Below are positions 9,724 to 18,380 of a DNA stretch of 64,000 nucleotides, in pieces. The translations under genes were made by a program, and so were the position numbers. The stretch lies in the NCBI GenBank assembly GCA_041394885.1, contig JAWKHI010000030.1, forward strand, positions 21,858-85,857, given 5' to 3'. This DNA is from DSOI01 sp041394885. GTDB lineage: Bacteria; Acidobacteriota; Terriglobia; Bryobacterales; Bryobacteraceae. The notes beneath the pieces are model-generated. The model was not told the DNA's origin and ran no database searches. It saw nothing but the letters and a program-made list of their open reading frames with translations. Positions within the stretch are counted from its first letter, which is position 1. Every line of letters starts with the position of its first letter.

Positions 9724-11079
9724 ATGAGATTCCGACTGATTACGCTCGTAGTCGCTCTGGCTTGGGTGCTTTCCCCAGCCGGCGTATTCGCGGCCGCTCG
9801 GTCGCGCTCCAAGACCGCCTCGAAACCAAAGTCCAAGACAACCACCTCGTCCCGGACCAGCTCGAAAAAGCCCGCGCCGAAGCGGTCTTCAGCGGCCAAA
9901 CGCCCGTCGTCGAAATCGACAGCCAAATCAAAGGCCTCGACGGCCAGGAAACCTTCGTCCCGATCCAAGACCGCCAGCCGGAAACGAACTCCGTCGAAAA
10001 CCTCGGCTTCGCGCCGCAGGACCTCCTCCAAGAGCCGCAGCCGGTCGGCGTCGGTACGCCGCCGCAAGTCCCGCCGCGTGGTCGATCCCTGGAAATCGCC
10101 CACCTACGCCGATTCGACCATGGGCGATCACATCGACGGCGAAGATCTTGTGGTCCGCCGCGCCGCCGTCGAAGCGCTCGGCCCCCTCAATGGCACTGTC
10201 GTGGCCGTTGACGCCAAGTCAGGCCGGGTCCTGACCATCGTCAACCAGAAGACGGCGCTCGCAAGGGGCTATACTCCCTGCTCCACCGTCAAGATTTTCG
10301 TGGGTCTCGCCGGGCTCAACGAAGGCCTCATCGACCGGGATACGCCTGTCGCGATCACCCGCACGTTGAGCCGCAACCTCACCGAGGCTCTAGCCAAGTC
10401 CGACAATCCGTACTTTGCCCGGCTGGGACAAAAGCTCGGTTTTGACCGTGTACTCTACTACGCACGCCTGCTCGGGCTGGGTGAGCCTTCCCTGCTCGAA
10501 GATCCGGCGGAGAAAGGCGGCACGCTGCCCCGGCAGCCTCCCTCGGACGGCGTCGGTATGATGTCCAGCTTCGGACACGGCATCTCGCTCACCCCTCTGC
10601 AGTTGGCCGCCGCCCTCGGCACGCTGGCAAACGGGGGAACGCTGTACCATCTGCAGTACCCGCGCAGCCGCGCCGATCTCGACAACTTCGTGCCACGAGC
10701 CAAGCGCCACCTCGATATCAGCGGCTGGCTCGGGGACCTGAAACCCGGCCTCATGGCCGCCGTCGAACAGGGGACGGCGCGCCGCGCCGGCTACAACCAG
10801 CAGGCCACTATCTACGGTAAGACCGGCACCTGCACCGACACCGCCAGCCCCACCCACCTCGGCTGGTTCGGATCCTTCAACGAGGCTGAACAAAACCCGC
10901 TCGCCGTGGTGGTGCTGCTCACCGGTGGAAGGCCCATCAACGGTCCGGTGGCCTCCGGCGTCGCCGGCCACATCTACCGGACTCTCACCGAGCAGGGTTA
11001 TTTTGGAGCGGCGAAGCCGGACGCGCCCTCCGCCGGCAGTCCTGTCGCGCTTGCAGTTCCGCAGCTGCTCGCCCGGTGA
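9724..11079 (+). CDS. Penicillin-binding transpeptidase-domain protein with Lys/Ser-rich linker
   Basis: The 451-residue exported protein has a signal peptide (1-24). A very unusual low-complexity stretch of Lys, Arg, Ser and Thr follows (residues ~25-120), and then a penicillin-binding transpeptidase domain. The active-site triad is complete: S187-T-V-K190 (SxxK), S226-D-N228 (SxN) and K366-T-G. It lacks the dimerisation or glycosyltransferase domains of FtsI/PBP2/PBP1, so it is a minimal D,D-transpeptidase-like enzyme acting on peptidoglycan in the periplasm. The basic linker could bind peptidoglycan, nucleic acid or the membrane surface; this is inference. It is transcribed away from the coiled-coil gene and converges with the kinase gene. 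Confidence 0.82.
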   Translation: MRFRLITLVVALAWVLSPAGVFAAARSRSKTASKPKSKTTTSSRTSSKKPAPKRSSAAKRPSSKSTAKSKASTARKPSSRSKTASRKRTPSKTSASRRRTSSKSRSRSASVRRRKSRRVVDPWKSPTYADSTMGDHIDGEDLVVRRAAVEALGPLNGTVVAVDAKSGRVLTIVNQKTALARGYTPCSTVKIFVGLAGLNEGLIDRDTPVAITRTLSRNLTEALAKSDNPYFARLGQKLGFDRVLYYARLLGLGEPSLLEDPAEKGGTLPRQPPSDGVGMMSSFGHGISLTPLQLAAALGTLANGGTLYHLQYPRSRADLDNFVPRAKRHLDISGWLGDLKPGLMAAVEQGTARRAGYNQQATIYGKTGTCTDTASPTHLGWFGSFNEAEQNPLAVVVLLTGGRPINGPVASGVAGHIYRTLTEQGYFGAAKPDAPSAGSPVALAVPQLLAR

Positions 11080-11118
11080 CCCGGCGGCCCAGCGGCGCCC
11101 CCACGGCAGCTAGCGAAT

Positions 11119-13860
11119 TTAACGAAAGTTGTCGACCAGGGAGATCTCGGTGGTTACAGGCTCGTTCTGGCTGTAGATGATCGTCCGCTCGTCGGCCGAC
11201 ACCGCCAAACCTCTCGCCGCGGACCGGTCTAGCCGATGAATCTCCACGTCCCGCCCGTCGTCGAACCGGCGCAGGCGGATCCTGGGCGGCTGCTGCCGGC
11301 TCAGGTAGTAGATGCCGGTTCGGCCGATGGTGAAATCGCGCACACCGGCCATCCCCCGCAGGAACAGGGACTCTTCGCCGCCGCCGAACGGAATCCGCCA
11401 CAAAGCGTCGGGGGCCTTCGAGTAGTAGACCGTAGACAGATCGGGCGAAGGAAGGCCGAAGTCGCCTCCACCGCGTGTCAGTGCAAACGCCGCGCGGCTC
11501 CCGGGCCGGACCCAGATCTGACGCTCACCGTTGCGCTCGGAGCCGAACAAAATAAGCCTCTGGCCGCGCTCGGGCGAAATCCAGAACACAGGTCCATCCA
11601 CATCGTCCAGCCGTTGCTGGTCCCCATTGGGGCCAACGAGGTAAGCCGAAAACTGGCTCTCGGACGTTAACCCGGATACCACATACCTCCCTTGCCCGGC
11701 CCAACACATATGCAGAAAGACGGTGAGCGCGGACGGCGCCTGCATCGGGCGGGCGGCTGCGTCCTGCCCGCCAGCCGCGGAGTCACTCAAAACGCCGGCC
11801 CACAGCGGCAGTCCCTGGCGAGCACGCCTGGCGCTGAATGCGAGCGCGGGAGGCTTCCGGTCCTGAGCCAGACTGGGAAGTTCGTTGCGCGCGAGAGAGG
11901 GATAAATCGCCGCTCCGCCGGTGGCAGCGCCGCCTGGAGAATCCAGATCGAGACGCCAAAGGGTCGCCACCGGCGTAGAGCGCACAAACGCGAGCGCGTC
12001 TCGCCCCGCGGGCACCATCGGATGATGGGCCGTCCGCCCGGCGGAGGTGATCTCCACAGCCGGCCCCCCGCCCCTCGGCACCCTCCAGAGCGTCTCGAGC
12101 ATGTCCGGACCAAGCGGCACGATGACCTCCCGGCTATCGGGGGCCCAGGCGAGAGCCGCCGCCGGGTCTATGCCCCGCACCAACTCTCGCGGCTCCCCGG
12201 ACGGCTCGAGGCCGGGGTTGAGGTCGAGCACGTACGCCGCCGCGGTTCCAAATGCTCCCCGCCGGACGAAGGCTACGCCGCTGCCGTCGCGGGCTACCGT
12301 CGGATGGAGGTCGCGAGAACCCTTGCCCGGCGCTGTCAGGTCCCGCCACTGGCGGGTCACAGTATCGATCACCGTCAATTTCGTTCTCACGCCGTCCTCG
12401 ACGGTTTGCGTTACCACCAGCCTCCGGTTGTCGGGCGCCCACGTGACATCGGCGAACTGGCCTTCCGCCACTGGCGTGGTGGGGCCTCCGGCGGCCGCCA
12501 TCACCAGGATCGCCCGCACATCCCCGCCGGCGTGACGCAGAAATGCGATTCGCTTTCCATCCGGCGAACACGCCGGGCTGAGTTCGGCCGCGTCATGCCG
12601 GGTCAGCCTCACCGGCGTCGCGCCGGATCTGGCCGAGTAGATGTCGCCGTTACCGGTGCCGTGCAGCACATAGTAGACCGTCTCCCCGTCGGGAGAGATG
12701 CTCGCTGAAAGCGCCTGTCCGTCCACGCGCAGCAACGGGAGGAACTCTTCCGGTTGCGTCGCTGGCGGACGCCACAGCAGACCGGCGCCGACTCCGACCG
12801 CAAGCGCGCACACCGCTGCCACCGACACCGCCAGCCACCTCGGAACTCGCTTCGGCGGAGCATCCATCCCCGCGCTAAAGGCGCTGAGGAACTCCCCGGT
12901 GCTCGCAAAGCGAGCCGCCGGGTTTGGCGATAGGGCCCGGGCGAGCACCCCCACCGCCGCCGCCGGCACCGACGGGCAGTTGTTCTCAAACAGTGCGTGC
13001 ACCGAACGTTGCAGCCCCGGAGGACGGCCAGCCAGCATTTCCACGGCCACCGCCGCCAACGAGTACTGATCCGCCGCCGGGCCGCCCTGGCCTCCCGCCT
13101 GCTCTGGCGCCATGTACGCCGGTGAGCCGCCCACAGCTCCCCGGCGTGGCGCATCCACGATCCCGGCCAAACCGAAGTCAATGATCCGGATCCGCTCTTC
13201 CGGGGACCCGAAGTCCACCACCAGAATGTTTTCCGGCTTCAGATCCAAGTGAGACACGCCCTGGGCGTGGGCCGCGGAAAGCGCCAGGCCCACTTGCCGC
13301 ACCAGACGCAACACGCGGTCATGCGGAAGCGCCTGCAGCGACAGCACCGAGCGCAACGTGCGTCCCGGAGTGAACTCGGTGACCAGGAAGGAATGGCCGT
13401 CGCCGGTGTCTCCCAGGTCCAGCACTTGCATAATCCCCGGGTTGTTGATGCGGGCAAGCGCCTCCATTTCGCGAAAAAACGCCGCGCCGCCCGCCTGATG
13501 GCGCAGCAGCTTGACGGCCACCTTCTTGCCCGCCAGCAATTCGTCGCGGCCCCGATAGACGTCCGAGGATGCACCCGATCCGAGCGGACCCTCGATGCGG
13601 TAACGGCCCGCGAGCAGGGTTCCCTCGGGCAATTCCAGGCGCTCGGGCTCTGCCTCGATCTCGAGCGACGCGAGGATCGACTGATCCAGAATGTCGTCGG
13701 ACCCCTCGTCGTAGCTCAGCAATTCGCGCACTTCGCGAGCCAGATCCGGGTCGCGCTCGGCGGTGGGTTGCAGAAACGCCTCCCGCTCCTCGGGTGGAAG
13801 CTGGACGGCGGCCAGAAACAGCGCCTTCGCCGTCTTTCCGCGTACCTGCTCGGGCGTCAT
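11119..13860 (-). CDS. Ser/Thr protein kinase with transmembrane helix and extracytoplasmic TolB-like propeller
   Basis: The 913-residue protein has an N-terminal ~75-residue segment, then a Hanks-type kinase domain: glycine loop GSGASSDVYRG (94-104), K117, catalytic loop HLDLKPEN (204-211), DFG (228-230) and APEQ (251-254). In the catalytic loop HLD replaces the usual HRD, so it may be a non-RD kinase. A transmembrane helix follows at ~342-363. The outside part has WD40/PD40-like blades such as SISPDGETVYYV and ACSPDGKRIAFL, a likely sensor propeller. Its ATG overlaps the stop of the sigma factor gene by four bases, so the two are translationally coupled. This sigma/kinase pairing is common in Solibacter relatives and suggests that the kinase acts in the same signalling route. 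Confidence 0.9.
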   Translation of the reverse strand: MTPEQVRGKTAKALFLAAVQLPPEEREAFLQPTAERDPDLAREVRELLSYDEGSDDILDQSILASLEIEAEPERLELPEGTLLAGRYRIEGPLGSGASSDVYRGRDELLAGKKVAVKLLRHQAGGAAFFREMEALARINNPGIMQVLDLGDTGDGHSFLVTEFTPGRTLRSVLSLQALPHDRVLRLVRQVGLALSAAHAQGVSHLDLKPENILVVDFGSPEERIRIIDFGLAGIVDAPRRGAVGGSPAYMAPEQAGGQGGPAADQYSLAAVAVEMLAGRPPGLQRSVHALFENNCPSVPAAAVGVLARALSPNPAARFASTGEFLSAFSAGMDAPPKRVPRWLAVSVAAVCALAVGVGAGLLWRPPATQPEEFLPLLRVDGQALSASISPDGETVYYVLHGTGNGDIYSARSGATPVRLTRHDAAELSPACSPDGKRIAFLRHAGGDVRAILVMAAAGGPTTPVAEGQFADVTWAPDNRRLVVTQTVEDGVRTKLTVIDTVTRQWRDLTAPGKGSRDLHPTVARDGSGVAFVRRGAFGTAAAYVLDLNPGLEPSGEPRELVRGIDPAAALAWAPDSREVIVPLGPDMLETLWRVPRGGGPAVEITSAGRTAHHPMVPAGRDALAFVRSTPVATLWRLDLDSPGGAATGGAAIYPSLARNELPSLAQDRKPPALAFSARRARQGLPLWAGVLSDSAAGGQDAAARPMQAPSALTVFLHMCWAGQGRYVVSGLTSESQFSAYLVGPNGDQQRLDDVDGPVFWISPERGQRLILFGSERNGERQIWVRPGSRAAFALTRGGGDFGLPSPDLSTVYYSKAPDALWRIPFGGGEESLFLRGMAGVRDFTIGRTGIYYLSRQQPPRIRLRRFDDGRDVEIHRLDRSAARGLAVSADERTIIYSQNEPVTTEISLVDNFR

Positions 13861-14402
13861 TGTCGTAATGGCGCCAAGGCGCGGCGCAGCCAGGCCCGTG
13901 CGAATTTCCAGTCCCGGGCCACTGTCTTGATTGATATCTCGAGTACTTCCGCGGTTTCCTGTTCGGTGAGGTCCATCAAGAACCGCAGCACCGCCACCCG
14001 TTCGGCACGCGGGTCCACCGCCCGGAGGCCTTCCAAGGCTTCGGCCAGCGCAATCAACCGGTCAATCTTGGATGGACTGCCATGGCAGTTGTCGTTGAGC
14101 TCCTCGAGAAACTGGCCGCTGCCCCTCTTGGCGGCGTTACGGCGGCGCGCATAGTCGATCAGAACGTTGCCCATCTGATGACAGGCGCGCAAGAGAAACT
14201 CACGCTCATTGGTCCACGCCTGCGTACCGTCGCCCATCAAACGCAGAATCGCTTCATGCACAAGTGCGGTGGGTTGAAGGGTATGCCAGGAACGCTCCCC
14301 CCGCATCACCATTTCCGCCCGGCGGCGCAACTCCGGATAAAGCGCTTGGAGCGCCGAATCGATCTCCCGGATGCGTTGGGCGTCTTGGTCGTTGCGGGCC
14401 AT
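13857..14402 (-). CDS. ECF-type RNA polymerase sigma factor (TIGR02999-like)
   Basis: The 181-residue protein has sigma-70 region 2 (residues ~20-95, including TALVHEAILRLM and the basic YARRRNAAKR) and region 4 (~125-175, with a helix-turn-helix LTEQETAEVLEISIKTVARDWKFARAWL). This matches the sigma-70 X6/TIGR02999 group found mainly in Acidobacteria and Planctomycetes. There is no anti-sigma factor beside it. Instead the downstream gene is a membrane Ser/Thr kinase, overlapping by ATGA, which is likely to control the sigma factor by phosphorylation. Confidence 0.9.
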   Translation of the reverse strand: MARNDQDAQRIREIDSALQALYPELRRRAEMVMRGERSWHTLQPTALVHEAILRLMGDGTQAWTNEREFLLRACHQMGNVLIDYARRRNAAKRGSGQFLEELNDNCHGSPSKIDRLIALAEALEGLRAVDPRAERVAVLRFLMDLTEQETAEVLEISIKTVARDWKFARAWLRRALAPLRQ

Positions 14403-14529
14403 TGGGGGGCCAACTTCCGGCCTTGTTCAGGCTATCACAATGGGTCGAGATGTTAGATTAACAAAGTTTAATGTCTGTTGTCCGATGTCTCTCACGCCGT
14501 TAAGAGTAACAAACACCCAGGCCCAAGCA

Positions 14530-14865
14530 ATGAGCAAACAAGATAACAAAACGAGAACGCTCACCAGAACTGACCTTGTTGCGGATCTAGTCTCCGGTTG
14601 CAATATCAGCTATTCGACGGCTGAAGTGGTACTGGAAACGATACTGTCCAGCATCACTCGTGCCATTCAGCACGGCGACCGGGTCGAAATCCGTCGCTTT
14701 GGATCGTTTTTCCCCCACGGGAGGGACGCGCGCGTGGGGCGCAATCCGCGAACGGGAGGACCACTCCCAATCGCACCGAAGAAAGTCGCGAAATTCCGTG
14801 CTTCGCGCGAACTGCTCGCGTTGGTTAACGGCGAAACTTTGATGGAAGGAAACGATGAAGTTTGA
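14530..14865 (+). CDS. HU/IHF-family DNA-binding protein
   Basis: The 111-residue protein fits the HU fold: TRTDLVADLVSGCNISYSTAEVVLETILSSI forms the helical dimer part, IRRFGSFF leads into the beta arms, and RNPRTGGPLPI is the DNA-inserting arm tip with the conserved RNP-T-G and proline. It ends with a short acidic extension. I start at ATG 14530, since upstream in-frame codons extend into the sigma factor promoter region. The last 11 bases overlap the response-regulator gene, whose ribosome binding site lies inside this gene. An architectural chromosomal protein, possibly tied to the regulator's targets. Confidence 0.85.
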   Translation: MSKQDNKTRTLTRTDLVADLVSGCNISYSTAEVVLETILSSITRAIQHGDRVEIRRFGSFFPHGRDARVGRNPRTGGPLPIAPKKVAKFRASRELLALVNGETLMEGNDEV

Positions 14866-15550
14866 CGTTGTTCTGGTAGATCCGCACACCATCGTCCGGG
14901 AAGGCGTACAGTCCATTCTCGAGCGCACCGATGGTTTCCGCGTTGTCGGCGACGCCGCATCGGGCGCCGCCGCACTCGAGATTTGTGGAAAAAGGCCGCC
15001 CGAGGTGGTGGTGACCGAACTTCGGTTGCCGCCACCTGGCCCGCCCGATTTGATTGCCGCTCTCGCGCAGAGCAATCCGAGGACGCGAGTTCTCATTCTG
15101 TCGATGTGGGACGACGAAGCCTCGGTGGGCCAAGCCATCCGGTCCGGCGCCAAGGGCTTCGTGTCCAAGCGCAGCGCCGGCAACGAACTCGTGCGGGCGG
15201 TCCGCGCCGTGGCCCAAGGCGGCAGCTACTGGAGCCCGTCGGCCAGTCACGGCTTGCTCAAAGCGTTCACGGCCGGCAATGCCAACGCGAGAGTCAGCAG
15301 CAAAAACCCCGTTCAGCGGCTTACGCCGCGGGAGCGCCAGGTGCTAACCCTGGTTGCCGAAGGCAGGCGTAGCCGCGAAATCGCGGCCAGCCTGGATCTC
15401 AGCCTGGAAACGATCCGCACTTACCGGAAGATTATCGTCAAGAAGCTCGAAGTCGGCAGCATCGCGGAAATGACCCAAGTGGCCCTGGCCGCCGGTTTGA
15501 CGCGCATCGCCTACGGCGACGGGTCCTGGGGTTTCAAACCCCCGGAATAA
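14855..15550 (+). CDS. NarL/FixJ-type response regulator with atypical receiver
   Basis: The 231-residue protein has a receiver domain (1-120) and a LuxR-type helix-turn-helix (~150-215; LTPRERQVLTLVAEG, then SLETIRTYRKIIVKKL). The receiver keeps the conserved Ser (ILS) and Lys (VSKR) but has Glu55 at the phospho-acceptor Asp position (VVVTELRLP). The acidic pair is reduced to D9-P10. It is therefore probably not controlled by ordinary phosphorylation; Glu may mimic the active state. A strong GGAAGGAA ribosome binding site precedes ATG 14855 within the HU-like gene, and a rho-independent terminator follows at 15606. Confidence 0.88.
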   Translation: MKFDVVLVDPHTIVREGVQSILERTDGFRVVGDAASGAAALEICGKRPPEVVVTELRLPPPGPPDLIAALAQSNPRTRVLILSMWDDEASVGQAIRSGAKGFVSKRSAGNELVRAVRAVAQGGSYWSPSASHGLLKAFTAGNANARVSSKNPVQRLTPRERQVLTLVAEGRRSREIAASLDLSLETIRTYRKIIVKKLEVGSIAEMTQVALAAGLTRIAYGDGSWGFKPPE

Positions 15551-15605
15551 CCTGACGCCCGATCGAGCGGCGTGACTTCGCCCAAGGAGAGAGAGGGCGC
15601 CCGTT

Positions 15606-15646
15606 GGCGGCAGAGCTAAGGGAGGATCGCTCTGCCGCCATTTTTT
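15606..15646 (+). terminator. Rho-independent terminator after the response regulator
   Basis: An 11-base perfect stem, GGCGGCAGAGC (15606-15616) pairing with GCTCTGCCGCC (15629-15639), with a 12-base loop. It is followed by A and six T residues (15641-15646). It ends the HU/response-regulator transcript just before the convergent gene at 15665. Confidence 0.9.
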
Positions 15647-15664
15647 CGTTGCCCCCTCGAACCG

Positions 15665-16267
15665 CTATTGTGGATCGCGGCCGAGGATACTCACCAGTTC
15701 GTTTCCGCCGAACTTGGTCTTGGAAACCGTGATCCCCAAAAGCCGGAAGCCGTCCGCGCCCGCCTCGTTCAATTCCTTCTCCATGGTCGAGGTCCGCGAC
15801 GTGGCCTGCAGCCGGTACTCCCGTCGAACCGCCGACTCCGGATCCCGCTCCATGATCACCGCCACCTCACGGCCTCCGAACATGGACTGGAACACTGTCT
15901 GCCCGAGGTAGGCGTATCCCTCATCGCCGGCCGCTCGCATTTCCTTCTCCATCGTCGAGGTCTTCGACGTCGCCAGCAGCTTGTACTTCCGGTTGGCCGC
16001 CTTCTCCGATGCCCGCCGCATCACCACCACTACTTCGTTACCGCCGGCCGCCGTTTCTCCGCCCATGACGCCGCTGAAGACATACCCCTCGGCCGCGGCT
16101 TCGTTCATCTCCTTTTCCATCGTCGACGTCTTCGACGTGGCGAGGAGTTTATATTCGTAGCTCGGCCCCGCGGCGAGGCCAACCGCTTCGAGCAGCAGGA
16201 GCGCGCATGGCAGCGCGATGTGCATTCGGTTTCTCATACGCATCACTCTCATTATCGACATCATCAT
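15665..16267 (-). CDS. Exported protein with three tandem ~55-residue repeats
   Basis: The 200-residue protein has a signal peptide (core IALPCALLLLEAVGLAAG). It is followed by three copies of a module starting Y-[KR]-L-x-ATS-[KR]-TSTMEKE and ending in an EV-[VA]-V-[IV]-M or NELVSIL strand. The module looks like a small alpha/beta unit of the DUF4177 type; this similarity is by pattern only. Start choices are a run of ATG codons at 16267/16264/16261, or ATG 16237 (MRNRMHI). The first overlaps the stop of the upstream M23 peptidase gene by ATGA, pointing to translational coupling. Function unknown; probably periplasmic. Confidence 0.75.
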   Translation of the reverse strand: MMMSIMRVMRMRNRMHIALPCALLLLEAVGLAAGPSYEYKLLATSKTSTMEKEMNEAAAEGYVFSGVMGGETAAGGNEVVVVMRRASEKAANRKYKLLATSKTSTMEKEMRAAGDEGYAYLGQTVFQSMFGGREVAVIMERDPESAVRREYRLQATSRTSTMEKELNEAGADGFRLLGITVSKTKFGGNELVSILGRDPQ

Positions 16268-17127
16268 CGACGCGGCGAGCCCTTGGCCCGTTTCCCCCGC
16301 CGTGCCGGAACTGAGCACGGTTTGATCGACGGAACCCACTGCAGTGGATTCACCGGCAACCCGTTCACCGCCACCTGCCAGTGCAGATGCGGCCCGGTGC
16401 TGAACCCGGTCGAGCCCACTTCGCCCACCACGTCGCCCGCCTCCACCCGCGCTCCATCCGCCGCAATCAGCTTCGACAAATGAATGTAGAGCGACGTCAC
16501 TCCCTGCCCGTGATCGATCCCGATGGTCCCGCCATGCAGCCGGTACATGCGCGAAATCCGAACCACTCCTGCCGCGGTGGCCCGCACCGGTGTCCCGCGC
16601 TGGGAATGCAGATCCAAGCCCTTGTGATAGGCGCCGGTTCGCTTCCCGTTGTGCAGCCGCTGCACTCCGAACGGCGAATTCGCGCACGCGCCGGTGGGCG
16701 CGACGAACGGTTCGGCCCAACTCCGCTCGTCCGACGCCGTCCGGAACAGCCGCGAGATGGCCGCCAACTCGCCCGGCTCCGCCGTCAGCGCTTTCATTGA
16801 CTGAGTGGCGCGGATGTTTTGCGTGAGAAACTGGGCGTCCACCACCGTCACTGCCGCCGACTCGAGGAGCCCTCCCGATTCGTCGATCAACTTCACCGCC
16901 AGCCGCCCGGGCCGCTGAGACACCGGCACGGGAACGAATCCCAGGCCGCTGCCATCCGGCTGGCGGAAGATCCTCACCGTACGCCCGGCGAAACTCGTGC
17001 GCAGTCCTTCCCGCGCGTGCTCGACGATCACCCGCAGCGTGTCTCCCTGCTTCACCTCGTCCGGCACCCTGATTACGGCCCACCCCGGAATGGAAGCCAG
17101 AACGAGCCAGACTCCAAGTCTCTTCAT
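16264..17127 (-). CDS. M23-family (LytM) metallopeptidase
   Basis: The 287-residue exported protein has a signal peptide (1-17) and an N-terminal beta-rich domain (~20-110). The C-terminal LytM domain has HKGLDLHS (zinc ligands His and Asp, HxxxD pattern) and HLHW (HxH) motifs, and GVVRISRMYRLHGGTIGIDHG between them. All catalytic residues are present, so it should be an active peptidoglycan endopeptidase in the periplasm. A KxC-rich basic tail follows the domain. It is followed, with a four-base overlap, by the triple-repeat exported protein. Confidence 0.88.
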   Translation of the reverse strand: MKRLGVWLVLASIPGWAVIRVPDEVKQGDTLRVIVEHAREGLRTSFAGRTVRIFRQPDGSGLGFVPVPVSQRPGRLAVKLIDESGGLLESAAVTVVDAQFLTQNIRATQSMKALTAEPGELAAISRLFRTASDERSWAEPFVAPTGACANSPFGVQRLHNGKRTGAYHKGLDLHSQRGTPVRATAAGVVRISRMYRLHGGTIGIDHGQGVTSLYIHLSKLIAADGARVEAGDVVGEVGSTGFSTGPHLHWQVAVNGLPVNPLQWVPSIKPCSVPARRGKRAKGSPRR

Positions 17128-17188
17128 GTCTTCTTAATCTTGTATCAAATAAGCCGCCCCGCGCCTGCGATTCGAGTATGCTGTCGCT

Positions 17189-18379
17189 ATGCTCACCCGA
17201 CGCCGATTGCTCGCTGCCGCCGCTGCCGCGCCAATCCCGCTCCGCGCATGGGCGCGCGGTCCGCTGGAGATACGGCGCGTCGAGCCCTTCGTGTTCCGGC
17301 TCGGGCCCCGCTCCGATATCGTTTGCTGCCGCGTGGAAACCGCCGACGGGCTGCACGGGTGGGGTGAGGGGACCACTCCGCCCAACGTCGCCCCGGTGGT
17401 GGCGCAGATTCGCTCACTTGCCCAGTCGCTCGTCACCGGCGCCTCCGCCTGGGATATCGAAGCGCTTTGGCGGCGGATGTACATCCGCGAGGAGAACTCG
17501 CTCGGAGGAACGCTCTACGCCGCCATCAGCGCCATCGACATCGCACTTTGGGACCTGGTGGCGAAGAAACTCGACGTTCCGGTCTATCAGCTACTGGGCG
17601 GCAAGATTCACGCCCGCCTCCCCATTTACACCAGCTATCGTTGGGGCAACATCCCCCGCACCGCGGAAGCCTATTTCGAAAAGACCAAACAGCTCATCGC
17701 GCAAGGCGCTCGCGCCGGAAAGTATGACCCCTTCGGAGCCTATCCCGGTCCGGACCGGCAATTGCCCACCGCCACCCTCAATGAGGTTCGCGCCATGATC
17801 GACGGCATCCGCCGGGCAGGCCCCTCCTTCGACATCTGCGTGGAGGCTCACGGCAAGTTCAACATGGCCTCGGCGGGCCGGATCGTGAAGATGCTCGAAC
17901 CGTTCGACATCTTCTTTCTGGAAGAGCCCGTGCCTCCGGAAAACGTCGACGCGATGGCTGCGCTCCAGGCGTCCACCAATATCCCCATCGCCACCGGCGA
18001 AGGTCTGCAAGGACACTTCGCCTACCGCGAAACCCTTGCCAAACAGGCCGCCCGTATCCTCCAGCCCGACGCCGCCCGCGCCGGCGGCATCACGGCGATG
18101 AAAAAGATCGCCGCCATGGCCGACGCGCATTTCGTCACCGTGGCGCCCCACAATCCCAATGGACCCGTATGCACCGCCGCGTCCATTCACGTGGCTGCGT
18201 CGATCCCGAACTTCACCATCATGGAGGAGGGGAACAAGGATGTGACACTCTATCCCAAGCTGTTCCGCGACGGCTGGGAAGGACGTCTGGACTATTGGAC
18301 CACACCCGATTCACCCGGCCTGGGCATCGACCTTCCCGCCGAGTTCGTCAAGGAGTTCCAGGTGCCGCCGAATCGTTGA
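17189..18379 (+). CDS. Tat-exported enolase-superfamily (mandelate racemase/galactonate dehydratase-like) enzyme
   Basis: The 396-residue protein begins with a twin-arginine signal (TRRRLLAAAAAAP). It has the MR/MLE N-terminal capping domain and a TIM barrel. Metal-ligand positions are recognisable at VEAHGKF, FLEEPVPPEN and ATGEGLQG, and the C-terminal VAPHNPNGP carries the catalytic His typical of D-galactonate dehydratase-like members. The first ligand is Glu rather than the usual Asp. It probably dehydrates an acid sugar in the periplasm; the exact substrate cannot be told. It ends one base before the convergent galU. Confidence 0.85.
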   Translation: MLTRRRLLAAAAAAPIPLRAWARGPLEIRRVEPFVFRLGPRSDIVCCRVETADGLHGWGEGTTPPNVAPVVAQIRSLAQSLVTGASAWDIEALWRRMYIREENSLGGTLYAAISAIDIALWDLVAKKLDVPVYQLLGGKIHARLPIYTSYRWGNIPRTAEAYFEKTKQLIAQGARAGKYDPFGAYPGPDRQLPTATLNEVRAMIDGIRRAGPSFDICVEAHGKFNMASAGRIVKMLEPFDIFFLEEPVPPENVDAMAALQASTNIPIATGEGLQGHFAYRETLAKQAARILQPDAARAGGITAMKKIAAMADAHFVTVAPHNPNGPVCTAASIHVAASIPNFTIMEEGNKDVTLYPKLFRDGWEGRLDYWTTPDSPGLGIDLPAEFVKEFQVPPNR

Positions 18380-18380
18380 G

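Noticed and set aside
15665..17356. A 563-codon minus-strand reading frame covering two genes
   Set aside because: Its first two thirds are an off-frame reading of the M23 peptidase gene. Only the last 200 codons, with a signal peptide and triple repeat, look like a real protein.
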